64,000 bases of DNA, from assembly GCF_031143425.1 (NCBI RefSeq), contig NC_090448.1:332208177-332272176 (forward strand). Direction: 5' to 3'. Position 1 is the first letter of the stretch. Each line of letters opens with the position of its first letter. The notes beneath the pieces are model-generated. The model saw nothing but the letters and a program-made list of their open reading frames with translations, was not told the DNA's origin and did no database searches. The DNA is from Pleurodeles waltl. Lineage: Eukaryota > Chordata > Amphibia > Caudata > Salamandridae. Positions 45,766 through 57,848 of this stretch are shown here, one piece after another. The position numbers and the translations under genes are program-made.

Positions 45766-47290
45766 ATGGCTCATAGTAGCAAGGGAAGTAAGGTTTGTGG
45801 TTGGTTAGGACTTATGGTAGGTGTTGTATGTGCAATAATGATCGTGGGAGTGATTGTAGGAATGCTGTGGAGAGAGAGTGAAACTATTAATGCAACTTCA
45901 AAACCTGAGACTACTACTGCTAGTAAACTAGCACCGTGGGAGAAATTTGAGCAAGATGCCAGACATCTGCATGAGGGAACTAATGCAAAAGGGGAACTTT
46001 CTACTAATGTCTTCTATCACTTACTAAATGAGTATGTGGAAACTATGGATGCGAAAGATTGTCATGTGTGTACTAAAAATTCCTTCATCTGTGCAGGAGG
46101 GAGTTACTTATCATAGCCTCCCTCTTACTTATGGGATTAGCTGCAGCTTGCTATTAACAAGATTTTATAATCAAGAGCATGTGCAATACTTTTATTCAAA
46201 TTTGGATGTTGTGTTTTCTTTTGTGCCTGTGATTGAATTCTTAAATAAGTTAGCTAAAGAGCATGATATTAAAATAGTTAGAGGATTCTTTGAGCCAACA
46301 CTTACATTTGGAACTGCTTATGCACATCGCAATAATTTGACTTGCTTACTGTCTCCTGTAGAGAAAAGCTTTTTAGATCACACAGATGATAGACGCAAAG
46401 CATTGAAGGAAAGGTTAGAAAAAGGCTTAGAAAAACGTACCTATGCAAATGATTATGCTTACACGGCAATTAAAACACAAGGCAAGTTAGCTATAGATGC
46501 ATTGCATGTAGGAAGATTGTGTGTATATAGGCCAAAGTCTGATCAAGACAATCTATTTGTGGGTACGAGTGAATGTAGACATGTGTTTCTGTTTCAGAGT
46601 AAATGGACCTTTATGTTAAATGGACAAGACCCAGCGATTCCTGGAATCTATTACATCTGTGGGTTAAATGCATATTACCGTCTCCCTAAGGGATGGTATG
46701 GGACATGTTATTTGGGAATAGTATTCCCAAAGATATACCAGATTGATGACTTAAAACAAATACCTAAAACGTCTGAATTACAACATACTAGACAAAAGTG
46801 AGAATCAGTGGCGGCTGTCATTGGTGACATATTTGGAGCTATAATCCCATCAGTGGGGGTTATCTTAAATTTTATGAAAATTCAAAAGTTGTCTACTATT
46901 GTGGATAACATGCTGACAAATTTTACAGGAGCTATACTTCTGATGGATACTGAACTTGCTGCAGAAAGAGCTATGACTCTTCGAAACCGGCTTACTCTAG
47001 ACATTCTTTTAGCAAAGAGTGGAGGTGTGTGCAAAATGCTTAATGAACGTCATTGTTGTTCATATATACCCGATAACAGTAAGAAAATTAGAAGCATGCT
47101 TACTAACCTTACTAGAGATAGTACAGATTTGAAGGATCTAAAAGAACCTGGTGTTTGGGAAAAATTTGGAAAAGGAATTGCCCGAGTGGGAAGCTGGTTT
47201 ACCAACATTTGGAATGGGGTACTTGCAAAAATTATGATAGGTCTATTAATTGTTTTGATTTGCCTATTAGGATTATGGGGGACATGCTAA
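45766..47290 (+). pseudogene. env: ERV-B env, broken
   Basis: ATG at 45766 (MAHSSKGSK...), then an N-terminal hydrophobic stretch and a surface part with CHVC near 46063-46074. An extra A in the run near 46075-46079 shifts the frame and ends the first segment at 46116. The second segment runs in another frame to TGA at 46799, exactly at the surface/transmembrane boundary where ERV-A codes Gln. The transmembrane part (46808-47290) has a fusion-peptide-like stretch (IFGAIIPSVGVIL), an LRNRLTLD region, CX7CC (CKMLNERHCC) and a C-terminal hydrophobic anchor before TAA. It keeps 12 codons that ERV-A has lost. Confidence 0.87.
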
Positions 47291-47436
47291 ATTAATGACA
47301 AAATAAAAAGAAATTGGTCTAAAGGAGCCCGACATAATGAAGAAAGTGAAAGAGAGAAAATGTTCAATGAAATTGCGCAAGGTGAAAAATTAAGATCAAA
47401 AGATTGTGTGATGACGAGCGTCCTCAGAGGAGGGAC
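47291..47436 (+). other. ERV-B post-env region and polypurine tract
   Basis: Short Lys-rich remnant followed by CAGAGGAGGGAC directly before the 3' LTR, matching ERV-A 17138-17148. Nothing else is seen. Confidence 0.65.
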
Positions 47437-48969
47437 TGAGAGAGCGTAGTTTAAACATTACATATTATAGACGTGAAATGCTTATGTTTAACAATGCTGT
47501 ATTAATAATATTATTCATTGAAACGTATTCATAAACATGGAGAATTGTTCACCTGTGTAAACTAATGTCAACTGTAAGAAATAATCATTTATATTATGCC
47601 CAACTGAGCACATTAACACGTATAAAGCTGCATTCATTAGAACTCATATATCTTAAGTTTGCGTGAGTCGAGAATTAGCTGTGTAACTCTCATATTAAAG
47701 CGTATTTTTCTGTTTCTCCAGTGTGCTGACTTGCAAAAGACCATGACCCAGCGATTGTTCTTTTTCTTTACTTATTTGCAACATTTCAGGATTTTCCCAT
47801 TCGCATGCTAGTAGCTTTTAGTATAAATTATGAGGCTTCGAAACAAACATGGACACTTTCAAGGACAATAAAGCGAGGAGAAGAGAACTTTTGACCTGAC
47901 GTGTGCCAAGGAAATGAAGTAACCCCGGATATGCCACCTACGAAAAACGTCAATTATGAAGACCAATTAGGAGTTAGAGAAATATCATGAAATGATAAAT
48001 GCATTACTTAATGTATAATTTGATTGGTTACCGATAGTGGGGTGTAGTGACTAACCAATAGAATTTTGGGGGAATGTATTTTGGAAAAAGGGATAAAAAC
48101 CCATGACACAAGAGACAGACACATTAGGTAGGGAATGTTATCGATTGCGTCCAGAAACTCTGTCACTCTATTTGGTGACTTGAGACTTAGACAACCATCC
48201 TTGCCCATAGGCTGCCCCCTTACCCTTTCCCCCTTAAGGGGAGAGTGTCCCTTGCCTTTAACTTAGATAGACTGACGGTGATTCAACTGATGTCCTGAAG
48301 ACGAAGACTGATCCTGTATGCTGACCTATCTCGAGGAGGGTAATTATAATACTTATGAAATCTATTTGCCTTTTCTTTCTAGGTACCAAGTGCTGTATGT
48401 TTAATTAGGTATCTTAGTTAGACGTTTTCCAAATTGATGTTCTAAATTGTTTTGCATGAAGCCCAACATGCTAATGCTAATTTGAGGTTAGATGAGGTAT
48501 TCATTAGACTGACGGACTGACGTGACTGACGTGGTGCTATGCTGAACTAAGACCTTTAGGAGGTATCATGTATTGCGGTCTGTTCTTATTCGCATAATTA
48601 TCTTATGTTCCTGATCTTTGAATTATTGAAAGCTCATCGTAGTTGTCACCTTGTGATTATGTTCATATGCTTCTTGGTTTTGAGATTAATGCATTTGCTA
48701 TTAGATTGTAATCAATATGGAATAAAATTCACTAAAATCTCCATTAAGGTGTGGTTATTCGTGACTGAAAGGTCATGATTGCGCCGAAGGTTTATTAATG
48801 ACTAAAGTGAAATATATTTTGGTATTAACTGTTGATAATGTTAATGACATATTGATTGTCATATTGATCAGTTATCTCGTCTTACGGTGTCTCACCACTG
48901 GGTCCAAAGATTCATCGGCCTAAAACGAGTCCTGATGTGTATAAATTAACATAGACGGACGCGTTAGCA
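47437..48969 (+). repeat. ERV-B 3' LTR
   Basis: It runs from TGAGAGAGCG to GTTAGCA, 1,533 bp. It has a TATA-like GGATAAAAAC at 48091-48100 and AATAAA at 48721-48726, at the spacing seen in ERV-A. It is recognisably related to the ERV-A LTR over most of its length, but clearly a different subfamily. It is the only complete LTR of ERV-B here. Confidence 0.92.
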
Positions 48970-49381
48970 GTATCAAGCTTGGCATAAGGTGAGCTTTTTA
49001 TTGTCAGTATGTTTAGGCATTTTGTTTTCAGTTTACAAAAAACAATCAGTTACATATTTTCAGCAATCATGGTTCCCCTAAAATGTAAATTTTACACATT
49101 ATAAAAAGTAGTGTAAATGAAAACCTGTTGTCGAAATGTCATGAGAATGTAATGCTTTACACCTTCTGCCCCAGTGTTAGTGGAAATATCAGCCACTTGA
49201 GAGAGAACCTAGGGGCCCAGGTAATAAGTGCTCTTACAATTGTAAAGGCCGTGATTCACAAATCACAGGATTTGCAACCACAACATCCCAAGTCGGAATG
49301 TGCTAAAGTTAATTTTGACTGAAAAAGCACATTTTGTGACTGACTCATTATCAGTGGGGACACCTCGGCTAGTGCATGTGT
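48970..49381. repeat. Macrosatellite unit 5, right part
   Basis: The satellite resumes inside the exon-like segment (GTATCAAGCTTGGCATAAG/GTGAGC), which marks where ERV-B inserted. It continues to the next unit start. No gene. Confidence 0.88.
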
Positions 49382-51509
49382 GCCCTCACACACAGGCACT
49401 TTGTACCCTGCCCTCAGGGCTGGAGGGCTTGCTAAAGAGGTGACTTATAAGTGACCTGGTGCAGTGTAGATGGCAGTGAAAGGGTGCCTGCACCTTTTTA
49501 GGCAGGCTTTAATGGCAGTCCTGCAGACGTCTTTGCATGTGCTCCCTATGGGTGGCAAATTAAATGCTGCAGCCCATAGGGATCCCCTGGAACCCAATGC
49601 CCTGGGTAACTAGGTATCATATACTAAGGACTCGTAAGAGGGCACCAGTGTGCCAATTGTGAATGAAATACTGTCTTAACAGTATCCAACAACCAAATGT
49701 AAGCGAGAGAGCATAACTATTGAGCTGTCTGTGTCTACTGGGGTCCTGATTAGCAGGATGCCAGCAGGCACAGTCAAACACACTGACAAACAGGCCAAAC
49801 TTGGGGGTGACCAAGCTAGGAGGAGGCAATTTTCCTACACCTAGATGTGATGATACTGTATTCTTTGGTAGGGACTGAATACTGTTTTCACAAGAGGTAT
49901 TTGAATGTTTACCCTTGTATGTATCAAGGGCAAAATCTTCAGATGTTTCAAATAGAGATCATTTTTGCATGTGGGGCATTGGTTTTAGATGACATGGGAG
50001 ATCTCACATGTTTACTTAATGCTGGGGTGTCTCTTTCAGACAGAAACCAGAGTAACAGTACAATGTGATGACAGAAACAGAAAAAGCTGGGCATAATAAT
50101 TTGCGCAATGAAAGAGACAATGCTGTGTATCTTGTGTGTTGGTCTGTTTTAAAGGATTCATGTAGCATATTACTTCTGCTCATGGGAAATGTAGTTTGCT
50201 GTTAGTGATATTTGACAAATGCCTCAGAAATACATCACATTAAAATAGAAACAGGAATACATACTCATTGCTTGGGGGTACTTAATAGAATCTTTCATTT
50301 TCAGCATATCAGTTAGGAATTTCATACATTTCTACTTCACATCCCTTTCACTAGATCTTCTTTCAGTTATGAAAGAACAATATTGTTGAAATGAACATCC
50401 CCTTTTAAACCAAAAAGTTAGAAATGTATAACATTATATTAATAACTTAAAACTTCATCACAATAACGTTTTGTAGTTCAATCCCTCAGCCCAGTAAAAA
50501 TGGATTTATCATTGTGTTTACAGCTTTTAATTTCTGAACTTCCCACATTCAAACACATGACCTTTGTTTGACTTATTCAAAGTTGTATAAATTAGACCAT
50601 TTTACTATTTCATTGTATCACTGCCAGTCTTACCAGAGGCGACATGACACTAGGCTTCTTTCAGGTTAGGACAAATTGCCTTTCTAATGTAAAGTTCATG
50701 ATGTCACAGAGTGGGCTAATGTCACAAAGCATCTGTGGAACAGAAAGTTCTTTAACTAGAAGTTAGTGTTCCGTCTTGGTAACTTAAGGAAAATGTCAGC
50801 ATTAATAAAGAAGGTGGTGATCCTCCTCAGTTTACTGAACCTCTGTGACGACTATAACATCTTAATTAATTCAGAATAGGAAGAAAACAAGTTGCTCATC
50901 ATGTGTGACTCCTCTGTGGAGTAAAGATTACAAACAGGTGTAACTGCAAGACATGTTTTGCAGAACACTGAGAGTTTTGCTGAGAATACTTTTACGAATG
51001 TTGGAAAAAATGTTTTGTATTTCATCAGGATGGCCTGGTACCTGCTGTCATTTGGGAACTTCATCATGGTAGAAGTACTTCTTTATTTAATTTGTTGGTA
51101 TCAAGCTTGGCATAAGGTGAGCTTTTTATTGTCAGTATGTTTAGGCATTTTGTTTTCAGTTTACAAAAAACAATCAGTTACATATTTTCAGCAATCATGG
51201 TTCCTCTAAAATGTAAATTGTACACATTATAAAAAGCAGTTTAAATGAAAACCTGTTGTCGAAATGTCATGAGAATGTAATGCTTTATGACTGCTGTCCC
51301 AGTGTTAGTAGAAATGTCAGCCACTACGGAGAGAACCTAGGGGCACAGGTAATAAGTGCTCTTACAACTGCAAAGGCCGTGATTCACAAATCACAGCATT
51401 TGCAACCACAACATCTCAAGTCTGAATGTACTAAAGTTAATTTTGACTGAAAAAGCACATTTTGTGACTGACTCATTATCAGTGGGGGCACCTCTGCTAG
51501 TGCATGGGT
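49382..51509. repeat. Macrosatellite unit 6 (subtype A)
   Basis: Complete, 2,128 bp. The middle reads TTTGACAAATGCCTCAG and GCTTGGGGGTACTTAATAG (near 50210-50290), shared with unit 8 but not units 3 or 7. The exon-like frame is open for 83 codons (50958-51209), with a stop upstream (GTGGAGTAAAG). Confidence 0.9.
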
Positions 51510-53542
51510 GCCCTCACACACAGGCACTTTGTACCCTGCCCTCAGGGCTGGAGGGCTTGCTAAAGAGGTGACTTATAAGTGACCTGGTGCAGTGTAAATG
51601 GCAGTGAAAGGGTGCTTGCACCTTTTCAGGCAGGCTTCAATGGCAGTCCTGCAGACGTCTTTGCATGTGCTCCCTATGGGTGGCAAAATAAATGCTGCAG
51701 CCCATAGGGATCCCCTGGAACCCAATGCACTGGGTAACTAGGTTTCATATACTAAGGACTCATAAGAGGGCACCAGTATGCCAATTGTGGATGAAATACT
51801 GTCTTAACAGTACTCAACAACCAAATGTAAGGGAGAGAGCATAACTACTGAGGTGTCTGTGTCTACTGCCCAGCAGGCACAGTCAAACACACTGACAAAC
51901 AGGCCAAACTTGGGGGTAACCAAGCTAGAAGGAGGCAATTTTCCTACACCTAGATGTGATGATACTGTATTCTTTGGTAGGGATTGAATACTGTTTTCAC
52001 AAGAGGTGTTTGAATGTTTACCCTTGTATGTATCAAGGGCAAAATCTTCTGATGTTTGAAATAGAGATCATTTTTGCATGTGAGGCATTGGTTTTAGATG
52101 ACATGGGAGATCTCACATGTTTACTTAATGCTGGTGTGGCTCTCTCAGACAGAAACCAGAGTAACAGTACAATGTGGTGACAGAAACAGAAAAAGCTGGG
52201 CATAATAATTTGCGCAATGAAAGAGACAATGCTGTGTATCTTGTGTGTTGGTCTGTTTTAAAGAATTCATGTAGCATATTATCTCTGCTCATGGGAAATG
52301 TAGTTTGCTGTTACTGATATTTTACGAATGCCACAGAAATACATGAAATGAAAAAAGAAAAAGAAATACATACTCATTGCTTCTGGGTATTTAATACACT
52401 CTTACTTTCCACCATATCAGCTAGGAATGTCATACATTTCTACTTCACATCCCTCTCACTAGATATTCTTTCTGTTATGAAAGAACAATATTGTTGAAAT
52501 GAACATCCCCTTTTAAACCAAAACGTTAGAAATGTATAACATTATATTAATAACTTAAAACTTCATCACAATAATGTTTTGTAATTCAATCCCTCAGCCC
52601 AGTAACAATGGATTTATCATTGTGTTTAAAGCTTTTAATTTCTGGAACTTCCCACATTCAAACACATGACCTTTGATTGACTTATTCAAAGTTGTATAAA
52701 TTAGACCATTTTACTATTTCATTGTATCACTGCCAGTCTCACCAGAGGCGAGATGACACTAGGCTTCTTTCACGTTAGGACAAATTGCCTTTCTAATGTA
52801 ATGTTGATGATGTCACAGAGTGGGTTCATGTCACAAAGCATCTGTGGAACAGAAATTCCTCAGATTACTGAACCTCTGTGACGACTATAACATCCTAATT
52901 AATTCAGAATAGGAAGAAAACAAGTTGCTCATCATGTGGGACTCCTCTGTGGAGGAAAGATTATAAACAGGTGTAACTGCAAAACGTGTTTTGCAGAACA
53001 CTGAAAGTTTTGCTGAGGATACTTTTACGAATGTTGGAAAAAATGTTTTGTATTTCATCAGGATGGCCTGGTACCTGCTGTCATTTGGGAACTTCATCAT
53101 GGTAGAAGTACTTCTTTATTTAATTTGTTGGTATCAAGCTTGGCATAAGGTGAGCTTTTTATTGTCAGTATGTTTAGGAATTTTGTATTCAGTTTACAAA
53201 AAACAATCAGTTACATATTATCAGCAATCATGGTTCCTCTAAAATGTAAATTTTACACATTATAAAAAGCAGTTTAAATGAAAACCTGTTGTCGAAATGT
53301 CATGAGAATGTAATGCTTTATACCTGCTGCCCCAGTGTTAGTAGAAATGTCAGCCACTTGCGAGAGAACCTAGGGGCACAGGTTACAAGTGCTCTTACAA
53401 TTGCAAAGGCCGTGATTCACAAATCACAGGATTTCCAACCACAACATCCCAAGTCGGAATGTGCTAAACTTAATTTTGACTGAAAAAGCACATTTTGTGA
53501 CTGACTAATTATCAGTGGGGGCACCTCTGCGAGTGCATGGGT
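51510..53542. repeat. Macrosatellite unit 7 (subtype B)
   Basis: Complete but 2,033 bp. It lacks about 75 bp near 52855 (after CAGAAATTCCTC) and part of the conserved hairpin near 51868. The middle is of the TTTTACGAATGCCACAG type. Its end (CCACTTGCGAGAGAACC, GCTAAACTTAATTTTG) is shared with the end of unit 9. An 83-codon frame lies at 52991-53242. Confidence 0.9.
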
Positions 53543-55668
53543 GCCCTCACACACAGGCACTTTGTACCCTGCCCTCAGGGCTGGAGGGCTTGATAAAGAG
53601 GTGACTTATAAGAGACCTGGTGAAGTGTAAATGGCAGTGAAAGGGTGCTTGAACCTTTTCATGCAGGCTTCAATGGCAGTCCTGCGAAAGCCTTTGCATG
53701 TGCTCCCTATGGGTGGCAAAATATATGCTGCAGCCCATAGGGATCCCCTGGAACCCAATGCCCTGGGTAAGTAGGTATCATATGATAAGGACTTATAAGA
53801 GGGCACCAGTATGCCAATTGTGGATGAAATACTGTCTTAACAGTATCCAACAACCAAATGTAAGGGAGAGAGCATAACTACTGAATTGTCTGTGTCCCCT
53901 GGGGTCCTGATTAGCAGGATCCCAATAGACACAGCCAAACACACTGTCAAACAGGCCAAACGTGGGGGTAACCAAGCTAAAGGGAGGCTACTTTCTTACG
54001 CCTAGATGTGATGATACTGTATTCTTTGGTAGGGATTGAATACTGTTTTCACAAGAGGTGTTTGAATGTTTACCCTTGTATGTATCAATGGCAAAATCTT
54101 CAGGTGTTTGAAATAGAGATAATTTTTGCATGTGGGACATTGGTTTAGATGACCTGGGAGATCTCACATGTGTACTTAATGCTGGTGTGGCTCTTTCAGA
54201 CAGAAACCAGAGTACCAGTACAATGTGGTGACAGAAACGGAAAAAGCTGGGCATAATAATTTGCGCAATGAAAGAGACAATGCTGTGTATCTTGTGTGTT
54301 GGTCTGTTTTAAAGGATTCATGTAGCATATTACTTCTGCTCATGGGAAATGTAGTTTGCTGTTAGTGATATTTGACAAATGCCTCAGAAATACATCACAT
54401 TAAAATAGAAACAGGAATACATACTCATTGCTTGGGGGTACTTAATAGAATCTTTCATTTTCAGCATATCAGTTAGGAATTTCATACATTTCTACTTCAC
54501 ATCCCTTTCACTAGATCTTCTTTCAGTTATGAAAGAACAATATTGTTGAAATGAACATCCCCTTTTAAACCAAAAAGTTAGAAATGTATAACATTATATT
54601 AATAACTTAAAACTTCATCACAATAACGTTTTGTAGTTCAATCCCTCAGCCCAGTAAAAATGGATTTATCATTGTGTTTACAGCTTTTAATTTCTGAACT
54701 TCCCACATTCAAACACATGACCTTTTTTTGACTTATTCAAAGTTGTATAAATTAGACCATTTTACTATTTCATTGTATCACTGCCAGTCTTACCAGAGGC
54801 GACATGACACTAGGCTTCTTTCAGGTTAGGACAAATTGCCTTTCTAATGTAAAGTTCATGATGTCACAGAGTGGGCTAATGTCACAAAGCATCTGTGGAA
54901 CAGAAAGTTCTTTAACTAGAAGTTAGTGTTCCGTCTTGGTAACTTGAGGAAAATGTCAGCATTAATAAAGAAGGTGGTGATCCTCCTCAGTTTACTGAAC
55001 CTCTGTGACGACTATAACATCCTAATGAATTCAGAATAGGAAGAAACAAGTTGCACATCATGTGTGACTCTTCTGTGGAGGAAAGATTACAAACAGGTGT
55101 AACAGCAAGACATGTTTTGCAGAACACTGAGAGTTTTGCTGAGAATACTTTTACTAATGTTGGAAAAAATGTTTTGTATTTCATCAGGATGGCCTGGTAC
55201 CTGCTGTCATTTGGGAACTTCATCATGGTACAAGTACTTCTTTATTTAATTTGTTGGTATCAAGCTTGGCATAAGGTGAGCTTTTTATTGTCAGTATGTT
55301 TAGGCATTTTGTTTTCAGTTTACAAAAAACAATCAGTTACATATTTTCAGCAATCATGGTTCCTCTAAAATGTAAATTGTACACATTATAAAAAGCAGTT
55401 TAAATGAAAACCTGTTGTCAAAATGTCATGAGAATGTAATGCTTTATGCCTGCTGTCCCAGTGTTAGTAGAAATGTCAGTCACTTGGGAGAGAACCTAGG
55501 GGCACAGGTAATAAGTGATCTTACAATTGCAAAGGCCGTGATTCACAAATCACAGGATTTGCAACCACAACATCTCAAGTCTGAATGTACTAAAGTTAAT
55601 TTTGACTGAAAAAGCACATTTTGTGACTGACTCATTATCAGTGGGGGCACCTCTGCTAGTGTATGGGT
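53543..55668. repeat. Macrosatellite unit 8 (subtype A)
   Basis: Complete, 2,126 bp. Its first 700 bp (GATAAAGAGGTGACTTATAAG, CTTGAACCTTTTCATG, TCCTGCGAAAGCC) match unit 10, and its middle and 3' part match unit 6. It has the full 105-codon exon-like frame (55051-55368). Confidence 0.9.
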
Positions 55669-56969
55669 GCCCTCACACACAAGCATTTTGTACCCTGCCC
55701 TCAGGGCTGGAGGGCTTGCTAAAGAGGTGACTTATAAGTGACCTGGTGCAGTGTAAATGGCAGTGAAAGGGTGCTTGCACCTTTTCAGGCAGGCTTCAAT
55801 GGCAGTCCTGCAGAAGTCTTTGCATGTGCTCCCTATGGGTGGTAAAATAAATGCTGCAGTCGATAGGGATCCCCTGGAACCCAATGCCCTGGGTAACTAG
55901 GTATCATATACTAAGGACTCATAAGAGGGCACCAGTATGCCAATTGTGGATGAAATACTGTCTTAACAGTACTCAACAACCAAATGTAAGGGAGAGAGCA
56001 TAACTACTGAGGTGTCTGTGTCTACTGGGGTCCTGATTAGCAGGATCCCAGCAGGCACAGTCAAACACACTGACAAACAGGCCAAACGTGGGGGTAACCA
56101 AGCTAGAAGGAGGCAATTTTCCTACACCTAGATGTGATGATACTGTATTCTTTGGTAGGGATTGAATACTGTTTTCACAAGAGGTGTTTGAATGTTTACC
56201 CTTGTATGTATCGAGGGCAAAATCTTCAGATGTTTGAAATAGAGATAATTTTTGCATGTGGGGCATTGGTTTTAGATGGCATGGGAGATCCCACATGTTT
56301 ACTTAATGCTGGTGTGGCTCATTTAGACAGAAACCAGAGTAACAGTACAATGTGGTGACAGAAACAGAAAAAGCTGGGCATAATAATTTGCGCAATGAAA
56401 GAGACAATGCTGTGTATCTTGTGTGTTGGTCTGTTTTAAAGAATTCATGTAGCATATTATCTCTGCTCATGGGAAATGTAGTTTGCTGTTACTGATATTT
56501 TACGAATGCCACAGAAATACATTAAATGAAAAAAGAAAAAGAAATACATACTCATTGCTTCTGGGTATTAATTACAATCTTACTTTCCACCATATCAGCT
56601 AGGAATTTCATAAATTTCTACTTCACATGCCTCTCACTAGGTCTTCTTTCAGTTATGAAAGAACAATATTGTTGAAATGAACATCCCCTTTTAAACCAAA
56701 AAGTTCGAAATGTATAACATTATATTAATAACTTAAAACTTCATCACAATAAAGTTTTGTAGTTCAATCCCTCAGCCCAGTAAAAATGGATTTATCATTG
56801 TGTTTACAGCTTTTAATTTCTGAACTTCCCACATTCAAACACATGACCTTTGTTTGACTTATTCAAAGTTGTATAAATTAGACCATTTTACTATTTCATT
56901 GTATCACTGCCAGTCTTACCAGAGGCGAGATGACACTAGGCTTCTTTCAGGTTAGGACAAATTGCCTTT
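55669..56969. repeat. Macrosatellite unit 9, left part
   Basis: Interrupted by Gypsy-2. It is B-like up to about 56630 and A-like after (TTCTTTCAGTTATG onward), which suggests an exchange between subtypes within the unit. The last five bases, CCTTT (56965-56969), are the Gypsy-2 target duplication. Confidence 0.88.
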
Positions 56970-57240
56970 TGTAGTAGTTTGTAAAGTAGGCATGTTTTAA
57001 ACAGTTCATAGGAATGTTATATTTATCCACGTTTGTTTCATTTCCTTTTGTTTTATTTCCTCGTGCGTGCGTCTGTGCACGAGATCCTTCCTTTGTATTC
57101 TATTTGGAATGCATTGTTTGATTTACGAGTCAGTTGCTTCTCTATGCTTGCTCCTGTCAACCAGCCTCTCCGTTGCTGGGAACTTTACTAAGAATAAACA
57201 AAACCTTTTTCCACCTTGCTTTTGGAATCTCATTACAACA
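56970..57240 (+). repeat. Gypsy-2 5' LTR
   Basis: TGTAGTAGTTTG...CATTACAACA, 271 bp. It contains AATAAA (in GAATAAACAAAAC near 57193), a possible polyadenylation signal. No clear TATA box. Confidence 0.95.
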
Positions 57241-57243
57241 TTT

Positions 57244-57253
57244 TGGCGACGAG
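57244..57253 (+). other. Gypsy-2 primer-binding site, Ser-tRNA-like
   Basis: TGGCGACGAG starts three bases after the LTR and matches the complement of a serine tRNA (GCT type) 3' end over ten bases. The assignment is from remembered tRNA sequence. Confidence 0.6.
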
Positions 57254-57749
57254 TGTTCCCAGCATTGCCTGTCACATCCGAGAAAGATTACGAGTTGATT
57301 GAAATCATTTTTTCACTACAACTACGGGACTTTGGCTTCTCTTCATCAGTCGGTAGGAAATGGATGTTTGTTATCTTCAGCTATCTCCCTGATTTATTGA
57401 CTTGCTCAGCCTGGGTCAGCAATTAAGGCTGTTCTCCGCTTGTAGCTTTCCTTCTAAGCTACTGTTTACATTTCAAATTCGGAGCCCTGGCAGCACCTAT
57501 TTAACAGCCAGTCTTCAGCTGGAACTTAACTTATGTGACCCCATTTTGTTTTCTTTTCATTGTATTCTTCAAATTAGTCACACATAACCCGACTTGAGTT
57601 TTGTTTTGCTCAACATGCCAGCAACCTAATTTCATTATTAATCTGTCAAAAACTGAGTACCAGCTCCTATTTTTTTTGTTTTGTTTCTGATTTGATTATT
57701 TAAATATATATATATATATATAGTTATATACATTTATTTGTATTTAACA
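57254..57749 (+). other. Gypsy-2 leader with TA microsatellite
   Basis: About 500 bp without a supported gene. An (AT)n run lies at about 57704-57722. Short open frames (for example 57402-57587) look accidental. Confidence 0.6.
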
Positions 57750-57848
57750 ATGCAACAGTGTTGTAATCCACCTCCGCCACTACAACAAAATCCAGGGGAT
57801 GTACCCATGAAGTGGAGCAAATGGCATGGTTTATTTAATATTTTATGA
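57750..57848 (+). pseudogene. gag: Gypsy-2 gag N-terminal segment, frameshifted
   Basis: The ATG at 57750 opens 32 codons (MQQCCNPPPP...) and reads into TGA at 57846. The long gag-pol frame starts in another frame at 57845, within the TTTAATATTTTATG stretch. The residues on the two sides (KWHGLF, then MIAIDGNSF) look like one continuous Ty3/Gypsy Gag N-terminus, so a one-base indel in the T-run is the likely cause. It may be a real mutation or a base-calling error. Confidence 0.6.

Larger units (their letters stand above)
36860..48969 (+). mobile_element. ERV-B copy 2: 5'-truncated provirus with env and 3' LTR
   Basis: It runs from the 320-bp 5' LTR remnant (36860-37179) through primer site, gag, pro, pol and env to the full 3' LTR. 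It ends at GTTAGCA (48969). The next bases, GTATCAAG, are satellite, and intact units read TTGGTATCAAG at that place, so GTAT is the probable 4-bp target duplication. Its left partner is lost. Only the part after 44684 is unique in the window. Confidence 0.92.

Noticed and set aside
57704..57722. TA repeat in the Gypsy-2 leader as a regulatory element
   Set aside because: Simple microsatellite; no further support.
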